64,000 bases of DNA from Haloarcula sp. DT43 (GTDB lineage: Archaea > Halobacteriota > Halobacteria > Halobacteriales > Haloarculaceae). The DNA lies in assembly GCF_037078405.1 (NCBI RefSeq), contig NZ_JAYMGZ010000001.1, forward strand, positions 992,001-1,056,000, in the 5' to 3' direction. Made by a program: the position numbers and the translations under genes. The stretch's first letter is position 1, and every line of letters begins with the position of its first letter. A model generated the notes under the pieces. It saw nothing but the letters and a program-made list of their open reading frames with translations, made no database searches and was not told the DNA's origin. Shown piece by piece: positions 17,614 through 25,764 of the stretch.

Positions 17614-18522
17614 TCAGACGCCGCGGCCCTGCAGCTGCTCTTCCTCGTCGAGGTCCGCGTTCGCCTGGCCTCTCATCCCCTTGCCGGGGTTCTTCGCGAT
17701 TTCCTTGAGCTGGTCGGGGTCGTCGTAGTTGTTGACCGCCGCGACGATGGACTCGCCCATCGCCTGCGGGTTCTCCGCGCCGAAGATGCCGGAGCCGACG
17801 AAGATGCCGTCACAGCCGTGTTGCATCATGAGCGCGGCGTCGGCGGGCGTCGCGATGCCGCCGGCCGCGAAGTTGACGACCGGGAGCCGGCCGCGGTCCG
17901 CCGTCTCGTGGACGAGCCGCCGGGGCGCGCCGTGCTCGCGGGCCCACTCGTCGCGCTCCTCGTAGGCCATCCCTTCGAGCATGCGGATGGAGCGCTGGAT
18001 GTTGCGCTGGTGGGTAACGGCCTGGTTCACGTCGCCGGTGCCCGCCTCGCCCTTCGTGCGAATCATCGCCGCGCCCTCGTCGATACGGCGCAGCGCCTCG
18101 GCGAGGTTCCGCGCCCCGCAGACGAACGGCGCGGTGAACTCGCGCTTGTCGATGTGGTAGCGGTCGTCGGCCTGTGTCAGCACTTCCGACTCGTCGACCA
18201 TGTCCGCGCCCGCGGCCTCCAGAATCTGGGCCTCGGCGGTGTGGCCGATGCGGGCCTTGCCCATCACCGGAATCGACACTTCCTCGGTTATCTCTTCGAG
18301 CTTGCCGGGGTCGGCCATCCGGGCGACGCCGCCGCGCTTGCGGATGTCGGCCGGCACCGACTCCAGGTGCATCACGGCGACCGCGCCGGCGTCTTCGGCG
18401 ATTCGGGCCTGCTCGCGGTCGACGACGTCCATGATGACGCCGCCCTTCTGCATCTTCGCGAAGCCGCGCTTGACCAGGTCGGTCCCGCGGCGAAGGTCCT
18501 CGAGGTCGGTCTCTTCAGTCAT
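17614..18522 (-). CDS. pdxS: Pyridoxal 5'-phosphate synthase lyase subunit PdxS
   Basis: Makes PLP from ribose 5-phosphate, glyceraldehyde 3-phosphate and ammonia (from the PdxT glutaminase); 302-aa cytosolic TIM barrel. Family segments present are [20 protein letters not shown], the Schiff-base lysine region VMGKARIGH, and [30 protein letters not shown] near the phosphate site. The length is normal. The pdxT partner is not adjacent. An AT stretch on the minus strand around 18543-18552 is the likely promoter. Confidence 0.96.
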   Translation of the reverse strand: MTEETDLEDLRRGTDLVKRGFAKMQKGGVIMDVVDREQARIAEDAGAVAVMHLESVPADIRKRGGVARMADPGKLEEITEEVSIPVMGKARIGHTAEAQILEAAGADMVDESEVLTQADDRYHIDKREFTAPFVCGARNLAEALRRIDEGAAMIRTKGEAGTGDVNQAVTHQRNIQRSIRMLEGMAYEERDEWAREHGAPRRLVHETADRGRLPVVNFAAGGIATPADAALMMQHGCDGIFVGSGIFGAENPQAMGESIVAAVNNYDDPDQLKEIAKNPGKGMRGQANADLDEEEQLQGRGV

Positions 18523-18657
18523 TACTCCGGCTTGGAACTGGATTTACTTAACGCGTGTCCTTCCGAGGGACAGAACGCCGTCCGCCCGTCCGTCGGGGGC
18601 GGAACACCGAGCCACCGACGCTGACACGTCCAGGGGGCGGCCCCGAGACCACTACCG

Positions 18658-18661
18658 TTTT
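18658..18661 (+). promoter_or_regulatory. T4 tract at the promoter position of the DUF1405 gene
   Basis: ACCG-TTTT-CATC lies 26-29 nt before ATG 18687 in GC-rich DNA with no other AT box. It is one member of the T-tract set. Confidence 0.3.
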
Positions 18662-18686
18662 CATCGCGTCTCCCCACTGCACCGAC

Positions 18687-19454
18687 ATGGCTCCGGACGA
18701 GGGTGTCGGCGGGCGCATCGACGCGGCTGTCGCGCGGGTGTTCGGCCGGCGGCTCCCCGCCGCCGAGGGACTCCCGCGGTACGTCGCGCCACTGCCGCCG
18801 TGGCTGGAGAACGTCGGGCTCCGGCTCGCCTGGCCAATCGCGCTCGTCAATCTGGTCGGGACGCTGTTCGGGTTCTGGTACTACGCCGGCCGGCCGCTGA
18901 ACACAGCGCCACCGCTCGTGGAGGGGCAGCTCGGCGCGGCTCCGCTGGCTGCCTACCCCCTGATTCCGGACTCGCCCGTGGCGACGATGTTCATCGGGCT
19001 CTCGCTGGCCGCCTGGCGGCTCGACTGGGATAGCCAGTGGCTCCACATGCTCGGCTTCTTCGGCTGTATCAAGCTCGGCCTGTGGACGCCGTACGTCCAG
19101 CTGGTCCTCAACGGGCCGGGCGGGATTCCGCTGTGGCTCTACTGGTTCCTGATTCTGAGCCACCTGGCGATGGCCCTGGAGGCGTTTCTCATCCACCGCT
19201 ACGCGAGCTTCTCCGTGCCGGCCGTCGCGGTCGCTGTCGCCTGGTACGGGTTCAACGACGTGGTCGACTACTTCGTCCCGGTGCTGGACGGCCCCCACCA
19301 CACCTGGCTCCGGGCCGAGCCGCTGGTCACCGGCGGGTTCGACCACACGGTGCTGGCCCACGACCTCGCGGCGAGCTGGGCAGTCGTGCTAACGCTCGCG
19401 GCGACGTTTCTCGCGCTGGCGACGCGCGTAGAGAAAGTGAAACGGCAGGCGTGA
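18687..19454 (+). CDS. DUF1405 membrane protein
   Basis: 255 aa with about six hydrophobic helices. It carries conserved DUF1405-like segments such as NLVGTLFGFWYY, LMGIS-equivalent MFIGLSLAAW, and WYGFNDVVDYF near the fifth helix. The family is found in archaea and Bacillus with unknown function. The start ATG 18687 was chosen over 18555, which would add a Pro/Arg-rich N terminus running through the upstream promoter region. It diverges from pdxS. Confidence 0.8.
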   Translation: MAPDEGVGGRIDAAVARVFGRRLPAAEGLPRYVAPLPPWLENVGLRLAWPIALVNLVGTLFGFWYYAGRPLNTAPPLVEGQLGAAPLAAYPLIPDSPVATMFIGLSLAAWRLDWDSQWLHMLGFFGCIKLGLWTPYVQLVLNGPGGIPLWLYWFLILSHLAMALEAFLIHRYASFSVPAVAVAVAWYGFNDVVDYFVPVLDGPHHTWLRAEPLVTGGFDHTVLAHDLAASWAVVLTLAATFLALATRVEKVKRQA

Positions 19455-19483
19455 CCGGCGCGGCCCTCCGCCAGTGGTCACAC

Positions 19484-19660
19484 TCAGGTCGTGAACCCGT
19501 CCTCGGCGTCGCGCTCGTCGAGGACCCACTCCAGTTCCTCGATGGCGCGCAGGATGGCGACCTCGGCCTCGTCCTCCAGTTCTGTCGACGGCGGGTCGTG
19601 CTTGTCGTACTCGTTTTGCAGCGCCTCGATGCGGTCCCGAATGGCCTCCTCCGTTTGCAT
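19484..19660 (-). CDS. Small acidic helical protein (58 aa)
   Basis: A 58-residue protein, mostly helical and rich in Glu/Asp, with the central phrase AILRAIEELEWVLDERD. The reading frame extends much further upstream, but that part is arginine-rich antisense of valS and not coding. The ATG at 19660 is the first that yields haloarchaeal-type composition. The function is not recognised. It lies 92 bp beyond the valS stop on the same strand. Confidence 0.6.
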   Translation of the reverse strand: MQTEEAIRDRIEALQNEYDKHDPPSTELEDEAEVAILRAIEELEWVLDERDAEDGFTT

Positions 19661-19752
19661 GGTTCGAATGACCGGACCGGCAGGTCTTGATGGTACTGGT
19701 CGCGGCGATGTGCGGCCCGACAGCCGCTGGAACCGCCGGAAGCGCGCCGGGC

Positions 19753-22425
19753 TTACCGGACGACGACGACGGCGCTGTCGGTCTCGGTCATCTCGCCCTC
19801 GCCGGAGTAGGTCCGGGACTCCTCGACGGCGAACATCTCGTCGGTGAGCGTGACGCCGGCGACGTGGAGTTCGTCGCCGTCTATCTCGTAGTCGCCGTCC
19901 TCGATGGCGGCGTCGATAGCGCCGACCTCGCTCCCGAACTCGGGGCCGACCAGCGAGTAGTCGAGGTCGATGCCGCTGACCGCGGTCGTGATGTCCGGTG
20001 CCTCGTCGTAGGTGTCCAGTCGGTCGACGTGCATCGCCTCGGCGACGGCGTCCTCGAAGCCGGCGACGTGGCCGAACACCTCGACGTGGTCGAGGTCGGC
20101 GTTCAGCGGCAGACCGTGCTCGGTCTTGTACCGCCGGAGCGCGGAGACGACCTCCATCGCCGTCTCGCCCGCGTCGAGGTCGGCGTCGTAGCCGCCCGCG
20201 GTCGGCCAGTCGGTCGTGTGAATCGAGCCGTCCTCGTCGTAGACGCGGTCCCACAGTTCCTCCGTGATGTGGGGCAGGAACGGCGCGAACAGTTGCAGGA
20301 AGGTCCGGTGGGCCTGCAGCAGGGTGAACTCCGTCGACGTATCTTCCCCGTCCGAAAGCCGCTGCTTGGCGATTTCGAGGTAGTCGTCACAGAACGTGTT
20401 CCAGAAAAAGGAGCGGAGCTCGTTGCGGGCCTTCGAGAACTCGTAGGCCTCGAACTTCGCCGTGACCGACTCGACGGTCGCGTCCAGTTCGGCCAGCAGC
20501 CACTCGTCGACCGCGGCGAGGTCGTCCGGTTCGGCGGGTCGCTCCGCCGGAGTGAGCTGGTCGACCAGCCGCGAGGCGTTCCAGAGCTTCTGGAGCAGGC
20601 GCTCGCCGGCCTCCAGGTCGCCCTCCTTGTACGGGAAGTCGTCGCCGATGGAGGTCCCGGCGGCCCAGTAGCGGGTGGCGTCGACCGGGAACTGCTCTAG
20701 CACCTCGCTGGGCGGGATGACGTTGCCCTTGGACTTGGACATCGCCTCCCGGTTCTCGTCTAGCACCATCCCGTTTATCATCACGTTCTCGAAGGGGACC
20801 TCGCCGGTGTGTTCGTAGCACTTGACGACGGTGTGGAACAGCCAGAACGAGATGATGTCGTGGCCCTGCGGGCGCAGGTCGAAGGGGTACAGCTCGGGGT
20901 TCTCCCAGGTGAAATCCCCGGCGTCGTCGTCCCAGTCCCAGCCGGCGTTGACGAGCGGCGTCAGCGACGACGTGGCCCACGTGTCGAAGACGTCCTCCTC
21001 GGGCGTCAGCGAGCCGTGGCCACACTCGGGACAGCTATCGACCGGCGGGTCGTCCGACAGCGGGTCGACCGGGAGCTGGTCGCGCTCGGCCATCACGGGC
21101 TCGCCGCAGTCGTCGCAGTACCACACCGGAATCGGGATGCCCGAGTCGCGCTGGCGGGAGATACACCAGTCCCACTCCAGCCCCTCTATCCAGTGCTCGT
21201 AGCGGGTGGCCATCTTCTCGGGGAACCACTCCATCTGGCGGCCGGCCTCGATGTACTCTTCCTTCTTGTCGAGCAGTTCGATGTACCACTGCTCGGTGAC
21301 GAGGTACTCGACCTCCTCCTCGCAGCGCTCGTGGACCTGAACGGTGTGGTCGTGGTCGCGGCTCTCCAGCAGCGACCCCTCCTCGCGCAGGTCCTCGATG
21401 ATGGCCTCGCGGGCCTCGGTGGTGTGCAGCCCGGCGTAGTCGCCGGCGAGGTCGGTCATCGTCGCGGACTCGTCGATGGCGAGCCGCAGCGGCAGGTCGT
21501 GGGCCTGGTACCACTCGATGTCGTTCTGGTCGCCGAACGTACAGCACATCACGATGCCGCTGCCGGTCTCCATGTCGACGCGCTCGTCGGCGATGACGGG
21601 GACCTCCTGCTCGAAGATTGGCACCCGCGCCGTCCCGCCGACGAGGTGCTGATTGTCGTCGTCCTCGGGATGGACGAAGACGGCGACACAGGCCGGCAAC
21701 AGTTCGGGACGGGTCGTCGAGATGGTGAACGTCGCGTCCTCCTCGGCAGGTCCATCGCCAGTCTCGACGAGGTCGAACGCGATGTCGTTGAACAGCGTCG
21801 ACTTGTCCTTGTCCTCCTGTTCGACCTGCGAAATCGCGGTTTCGCAGTCGGGACACCAGATGGTCGGCGCACGCTGGCGGTACTCCCGGCCCTGCTCGTA
21901 GAGGTCGAGGAAGGACAACTGGGAGACGCGCTGGACGTCCGGCGCGATGGTCTTGTAGGTGTTGTCCCAGTCGACTGAGATGGCGAGCGACTGCACGTCC
22001 TGGGTGAACTCGTCCTCGTACTGCGTGCAGACGTCGCGGCACTTCTCCTGGAACTCCCGCCGGGAGAAGTCCTGGTGGCGGATGTCGAGTTCGCGCTCGG
22101 TCAGCCGCTCCGAGGCGATGCCGTTGTCGTCGTAGCCGAAGGGGAAGTAGACGGTGTCGTCGGCCATCCGGTGGTAGCGGGCGACGAAGTCCTGGAGCGT
22201 GAACTGGTAGAGATGGCCCATGTGGAGGTTCCCCGACACCGTCGGCGGCGGCGTGTCGATGGTGAAGCGGGTGTCGGCGTCCTCGTCGTAGGCGTAGGTC
22301 TCGTCGGCGACCCAGCGGTCCTGCCACTCCGGCTCTACCTCGCGGGGGTCGTACTCCCCGTCGAGGGCGTCGGCTGACTGGTCTGCGGTCGATTCCTCCT
22401 GCGGTGGGTCCTGTGTATCACTCAT
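19753..22425 (-). CDS. valS: Valyl-tRNA synthetase
   Basis: Charges tRNA-Val with valine; class I synthetase of 890 aa. The HIGH signature reads HMGH (in GNLHMGHLYQF, about residue 67) and the KMSKS loop reads AMSKSKGNVI. The editing (CP1) domain lies between, and two zinc-type clusters are visible (WCPDCETA; YCDDCGEP with DSCPECGHG). The anticodon-binding domain occupies the last 250 residues. The start ATG 22425 is about 150 nt behind a separate promoter; the leader holds a small ORF and a hairpin (see 22477-22575). Confidence 0.96.
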   Translation of the reverse strand: MSDTQDPPQEESTADQSADALDGEYDPREVEPEWQDRWVADETYAYDEDADTRFTIDTPPPTVSGNLHMGHLYQFTLQDFVARYHRMADDTVYFPFGYDDNGIASERLTERELDIRHQDFSRREFQEKCRDVCTQYEDEFTQDVQSLAISVDWDNTYKTIAPDVQRVSQLSFLDLYEQGREYRQRAPTIWCPDCETAISQVEQEDKDKSTLFNDIAFDLVETGDGPAEEDATFTISTTRPELLPACVAVFVHPEDDDNQHLVGGTARVPIFEQEVPVIADERVDMETGSGIVMCCTFGDQNDIEWYQAHDLPLRLAIDESATMTDLAGDYAGLHTTEAREAIIEDLREEGSLLESRDHDHTVQVHERCEEEVEYLVTEQWYIELLDKKEEYIEAGRQMEWFPEKMATRYEHWIEGLEWDWCISRQRDSGIPIPVWYCDDCGEPVMAERDQLPVDPLSDDPPVDSCPECGHGSLTPEEDVFDTWATSSLTPLVNAGWDWDDDAGDFTWENPELYPFDLRPQGHDIISFWLFHTVVKCYEHTGEVPFENVMINGMVLDENREAMSKSKGNVIPPSEVLEQFPVDATRYWAAGTSIGDDFPYKEGDLEAGERLLQKLWNASRLVDQLTPAERPAEPDDLAAVDEWLLAELDATVESVTAKFEAYEFSKARNELRSFFWNTFCDDYLEIAKQRLSDGEDTSTEFTLLQAHRTFLQLFAPFLPHITEELWDRVYDEDGSIHTTDWPTAGGYDADLDAGETAMEVVSALRRYKTEHGLPLNADLDHVEVFGHVAGFEDAVAEAMHVDRLDTYDEAPDITTAVSGIDLDYSLVGPEFGSEVGAIDAAIEDGDYEIDGDELHVAGVTLTDEMFAVEESRTYSGEGEMTETDSAVVVVR

Positions 22426-22476
22426 GTTCGAACGGTGGGCGGATAGCCCGGATAGCGGTGGACTGCGGCGCGGTTG

Positions 22477-22575
22477 TCAGCGGTGCGTGCGTCGAGTGGT
22501 GGGGGTGGTGTGGGGCGTGGGGACCCCTACACCGACCGGGGCGAGAACCAGCGTCTGGGAGAGTCGACGCACCAT
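22477..22575 (-). CDS. Candidate leader peptide before valS (32 codons)
   Basis: A short ORF in the valS leader. It opens with ATG at 22575, 27-32 nt after a TATA-like box (22602-22607), so it would be translated leaderless from the 5' end. It closes with TGA at 22477-22479, 52 nt before the valS ATG. It encodes five valines, three in a VGVGV cluster (codons GTC, GTA, GTC) preceded by GTG and GTT. A hairpin (22508-22532) is built from the same nucleotides. Valine content alone is only modestly above average for a haloarchaeon. Promoter, start and hairpin together make a sensing leader plausible, not proven. Confidence 0.4.
   Translation of the reverse strand: MVRRLSQTLVLAPVGVGVPTPHTTPTTRRTHR
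22508..22532 (-). promoter_or_regulatory. Hairpin in the valS leader, overlapping the Val codons
   Basis: Read on the minus strand, GTGT, one bulged A, and GGGG (22532-22524) can pair with CCCC and ACAC (22515-22508) around an 8-nt loop. The 5' arm is made of codons for Val-Gly-Val of the leader ORF. A ribosome stalled there would melt the hairpin. An alternative GGGG/CCCC pairing within 22519-22527 is also possible. Confidence 0.4.
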
Positions 22576-22601
22576 CTGGTCAGTACTCGGCCGACGGCGG
22601 G

Positions 22602-22607
22602 ATTAAC
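22602..22607 (-). promoter_or_regulatory. TATA-like box for the valS leader transcript
   Basis: The minus strand reads GTTAATCC, the only AT-rich hexamer between the upstream gene's stop (22661) and valS. It lies 27-32 nt before the leader ORF's ATG (22575) and about 180 nt before valS. Confidence 0.45.
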
Positions 22608-22660
22608 GACTTCGGTTTCCGGTGGCTTCTCGGCAGGGCCACGATGACCACCAACTCAGG

Positions 22661-23578
22661 TCACGTCAGGTCGGGCTCGCGCCGGTCGCGGTCCTCGGCG
22701 GAGTGGGCGCGGACCCACAGCTGTCCGATGCGGGAGAGCGTCGTCCGGTAGGACTTCCCGTGTTCCTCCTGCTCGATGTACCCCTTGCCGCCGGGGCCGA
22801 GGCGGTCGACGTTGTAGATGACCTTCGAGCGGAAGGAGTCGGTGTACTCCTCGCCCATGTCCCGGGCCAGTTGCTGGGCCAGTTCGGAGACGGACTCGAA
22901 CTCGCCGTGCTCGCCCAGCGTGAAGAGGATGACCTCCTCGAAGGGCTTGACGTTCGAGAAGGAGGCGACCGGAAGTTCCACGATGTGGGAGCCGTCGATT
23001 TCCTTCGCGCCGATGGTCGTCCCGCGCTCGTCGAACTCCGCCAGCAGGTCCCGCGCGGTTTCGAGTCGCTCGTCGACGCGCTCGTCGACCTCTTCGCCGG
23101 TGCGCATGTCCTCCAGCATGTCTATCTGCTTGCGCAGTTCCTCCGCGAGTTCGGTTTCGAGGTACTTCTCGGGGACCGTGTAGTAGGTGTGGATGCGGTC
23201 CCGGTCGCCCTCACGCTCGACCATGATGGAGTGGGCGGCGGTGGCGAAGGCGAACGAGACAGTCCGGGGCATCGCGGAGACGTTGACCCACACTTCGCTG
23301 CCCGCGTCGAGTTCGGCGTTGATGAGCTCGAAGGCCTGCTCGAAGGCCTCGTCGTAGTCGTACACGTCGGCGACGACGAACCGCTCGGTTTCGGCCCCGA
23401 GGAGGTTCTGGTAGTCCTTCTCCAGCTTTTCCGCGAGGTTGCGTGAGTACTCGACGTTGGCCTCGCTGCCGACCGCCCCTTCGAGCAGGATGACGCGGTC
23501 CACGTCGAGTTGCTCGCGCACGAGCGGCGCGATGAGCCGGTCGTAGTCGAACCCGACCGGGACGATGTGGGTCTGCAT
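22661..23578 (-). CDS. CARF-like winged-helix regulator (HFX_2341/DUF6293 family)
   Basis: 305 aa. The N-terminal 130 residues are a Rossmann-like domain opening MQTHIVPVGFDYDRL, with conserved VWVNVSAMPRTVSFAF near 95-110. The arrangement is similar to the CARF domain of Csa3-type proteins. Its C-terminal part is a winged-helix region (about 210-300, FEEVILFTLGEHGEF onward, GKGYIEQEEHGKSYRTTLS as the wing). The family name is from memory. No CRISPR or cas gene is in the window, so a role outside CRISPR is likely. The ATG 23578 follows a TATA box by 22-28 nt; repeats around that box suggest self-regulation. Confidence 0.82.
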   Translation of the reverse strand: MQTHIVPVGFDYDRLIAPLVREQLDVDRVILLEGAVGSEANVEYSRNLAEKLEKDYQNLLGAETERFVVADVYDYDEAFEQAFELINAELDAGSEVWVNVSAMPRTVSFAFATAAHSIMVEREGDRDRIHTYYTVPEKYLETELAEELRKQIDMLEDMRTGEEVDERVDERLETARDLLAEFDERGTTIGAKEIDGSHIVELPVASFSNVKPFEEVILFTLGEHGEFESVSELAQQLARDMGEEYTDSFRSKVIYNVDRLGPGGKGYIEQEEHGKSYRTTLSRIGQLWVRAHSAEDRDRREPDLT

Positions 23579-23616
23579 ACCTGGTACGGTCGGCTGGTAT
23601 TTATAAAAAACACCAG
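23578..23616 (-). promoter_or_regulatory. TATA box and flanking CTGGT/ACCAG repeats before the CARF-like regulator
   Basis: Plus-strand TTATAAA (23600-23606) is the TATA box. CTGGTA occurs at 23581-23586 and 23594-23599, and ACCAG at 23612-23616. The second CTGGT and the ACCAG form an inverted repeat embracing the TATA box. The first copy is part of the near-palindrome TACCTGGTA that overlaps the start codon. The layout is typical of an operator that blocks its own promoter. Confidence 0.5.
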
Positions 23617-23724
23617 TCTTCGGCCCGTCGGCACGCACGCCGGCGCTGGCCGTCGCCGTCCCGTAGCCGGCCGGCGAGCAGCGACGGACTAGGTCCGTCA
23701 GCCGTCGGGCCGACGAACGTGGGC

Positions 23725-24954
23725 TCAATCGTCGAAGACGTGCATCTCGAACTCGTCGCCAGACTCGCGGAGGAGCCGTTCGGTCCCGTCGTGTCGCTGC
23801 AGCGAGCCCTCTTCGAGGTGATTGACCGCTTCGATGGTCTCGGGGGTCACCTTCTCGGTCACCTCGAACTCTTCGACGGGGGAGACGACGCCCCACAGCG
23901 CACCGGTGGCGTGAAGCACGACGGCCACCGGCGTCAGCAGGAGGAAGACGGGCCAGAGAATCGGGTGTTTCCGGTACGCGACGACGCCGAGGAACATGTA
24001 CACGAACAGGATGCCGAGCAGCACCGTCGAGACGAGCCCGTACAGTTCGATGCCGGGCGCGGTGCCCGGCAGCAGGTACGACGCGAGAGCCAGCAGCGGC
24101 ACGAACGGGGAGAAGGCCCAGGCGACCACGCGAGTGAGGTAGAGCGGTCGGTACAGCAGCGGCAGCAGGTAGTCGTCCCTGATGGTCCCGCTCATCCACC
24201 GACGGCGTTGTTTGAGCATCGACTTGACCGACGGCGGGGCCTGGTTCCGGAAGCGGCTGTCGACGAGCTGGTACGTGAGGTCGTACTCCCTGGCGGCGCG
24301 CCAAATCAGGTTCGTGTCCTCGGTGATAGTCGCCACGTCCCAGCCGAGTTCCTGCTCGATGTCGTGCCGGATAGCGAACCCACCGCCCCACGCGTACAGC
24401 GGGTACGAAAGCTGGTGAAACCCGAGCTGTTCGAACTGGTAGCCGGTCCGGAAGACCTCACAGAGATACGTCAGCCGCGAGCCGGTGTATATCGGTTTCT
24501 CCGTGAACTGAACGAAGTCGGCGTCCGGCAGGCCGGTGAAGTCGGTGACTATCGTGTCTTCGTCGAGATAGAGCGTGTACTCCCTGTCACAGTCGACGTT
24601 GCGCCGCGCCCACTCGACGGCACGCCCCTTGTTCGTCGCCGCACAGGTGAATTCGTCGGGAACGACGTGGACCGTCGCGCCCTCCACAGTGATGTCCGAC
24701 TCGGCGATGACGCGAACGTCCGTCACCTCGTCCGGTATCGCGTCGACCGTCTGCTGGACGACCGGCGCGGCATCAATCGTCAGGATGCGGACCTGTACGT
24801 CGTCGAGTCCCCACACGTCGGTGCTGTCCGGCTTCCACCCGCGCGACAGGACGAACGTCTCGACGCTCCACCAGAGCGACGAGAAGCCGTACACGCCGAG
24901 CGCAGCCCACAGCAGTACCGACAGCAGCACCTGGACCGACACGGATTCGACCAT
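23725..24954 (-). CDS. Processive family 2 glycosyltransferase, membrane-bound
   Basis: 409 aa. An N-terminal helix (about 5-25) is followed by a GT-A domain with a DxD-type motif (LYLDED, about 148-153), TED (ATITEDTN, catalytic base) and QRRRW (about 260), the Q(Q/R)xRW signature of cellulose/hyaluronan synthase-like enzymes. Four membrane helices follow. The arrangement with TED resembles Egghead/Bre-3-like transferases. The likely role is adding a sugar to a lipid or a growing polysaccharide at the membrane; donor and acceptor are unknown. An AT-rich 100-bp stretch precedes the start, then the gap to 25228 is featureless. Confidence 0.88.
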   Translation of the reverse strand: MVESVSVQVLLSVLLWAALGVYGFSSLWWSVETFVLSRGWKPDSTDVWGLDDVQVRILTIDAAPVVQQTVDAIPDEVTDVRVIAESDITVEGATVHVVPDEFTCAATNKGRAVEWARRNVDCDREYTLYLDEDTIVTDFTGLPDADFVQFTEKPIYTGSRLTYLCEVFRTGYQFEQLGFHQLSYPLYAWGGGFAIRHDIEQELGWDVATITEDTNLIWRAAREYDLTYQLVDSRFRNQAPPSVKSMLKQRRRWMSGTIRDDYLLPLLYRPLYLTRVVAWAFSPFVPLLALASYLLPGTAPGIELYGLVSTVLLGILFVYMFLGVVAYRKHPILWPVFLLLTPVAVVLHATGALWGVVSPVEEFEVTEKVTPETIEAVNHLEEGSLQRHDGTERLLRESGDEFEMHVFDD

Positions 24955-25227
24955 CTCCTGTTTACCTCCGTGTTTGCACCTACTATTAGCTGTTCGTTTA
25001 CGAGATACTATCCAGAAACCACTCGCGCTCGTCAGTTACATTCGTCCCGCCGGTCACGCAGGCCCGGCGAACTGCTTCCCGCGGAGGACTTCTGGCGTTG
25101 CTCGTCGAAACTCGGCTACAGTCGGAGCCGTACCGCGGCGCGCCGGCCACAGCCGGGGCTGGGCGACACAGCTGAGCGTCGGGTTCAGGCGACCCACAAA
25201 AAACCAGATTCGCGTCCAGCGGCGACG

Positions 25228-25662
25228 TTACTCGCAGCTCTCGTGGACGATAGCGCCCTCGTCGTTGGGCCCGCGGCGCTCCCCGGGGACGATTGGGTCC
25301 TCACAGACCGCGCAGGTCAGCGTGCCGTTAGCGCGGACCTCGGTGGTCGCCGCGTCGTCGGACGCGGCGAAGTCGACGCTCACGTCGGCCGAGTCGTCGG
25401 TCGCCGGTTCCTCGTCGGAGTCGCTCGGCGAGAACACGTCGTCGTCATCGGGTTCGCTTGTCGTGTCGATGTCGAACGTGTCGTTGAAGCCGCAGTAGCC
25501 CGTCGAGGCGTTGAAGCCCAGGCCGAGCGCGCCGACGCCGGCCAGCAGGCCGCGCTTTCGCTTCCCGCTGCGAAGCCAGCGCACGGAGACGATTGTCAGG
25601 ACGACTGCAAGCACCGCTCGAAGCAGGCGGTCGCGACCGCCGACGTTCGTATCGGAGTCCAT
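25228..25662 (-). CDS. DUF2892 (YgaP-like) membrane protein with C-terminal zinc-finger-like module
   Basis: 144 aa. The N-terminal 60 residues match the YgaP-type inner-membrane domain: VGGRDRLLRAVLAVVLTIVS, a second helix around GLLAGVGALGLGF, and NASTGYCGFN. An acidic Asp/Ser spacer (about 65-105) follows. The last 30 residues contain CAVCEDPI and HESC, a CxxC plus HxxC arrangement that could bind zinc. The fusion of the two parts is less usual than the DUF2892 domain alone. The function is unknown; rhodanese-linked sulfur roles known for YgaP are not supported here. Confidence 0.8.
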   Translation of the reverse strand: MDSDTNVGGRDRLLRAVLAVVLTIVSVRWLRSGKRKRGLLAGVGALGLGFNASTGYCGFNDTFDIDTTSEPDDDDVFSPSDSDEEPATDDSADVSVDFAASDDAATTEVRANGTLTCAVCEDPIVPGERRGPNDEGAIVHESCE

Positions 25663-25764
25663 ACCGGTACATTGGCCTGGACGCTTTTGTAGGTTTACAT
25701 GTCGACCGACGGCCGCCGTCCGGTGGTTCCCGCGCCGAACGGCCGGCGAGCGGACCCGGTCGCT

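Noticed and set aside
22404-22751. 115-codon plus-strand ORF over the valS leader
   Set aside because: Low-quality composition, overlaps the valS start and the upstream gene's end on the opposite strand.
23719-25692. 657-codon plus-strand ORF
   Set aside because: Antisense to the glycosyltransferase and DUF2892 genes; Arg/Val/His-rich composition without domains, a common GC-rich shadow.
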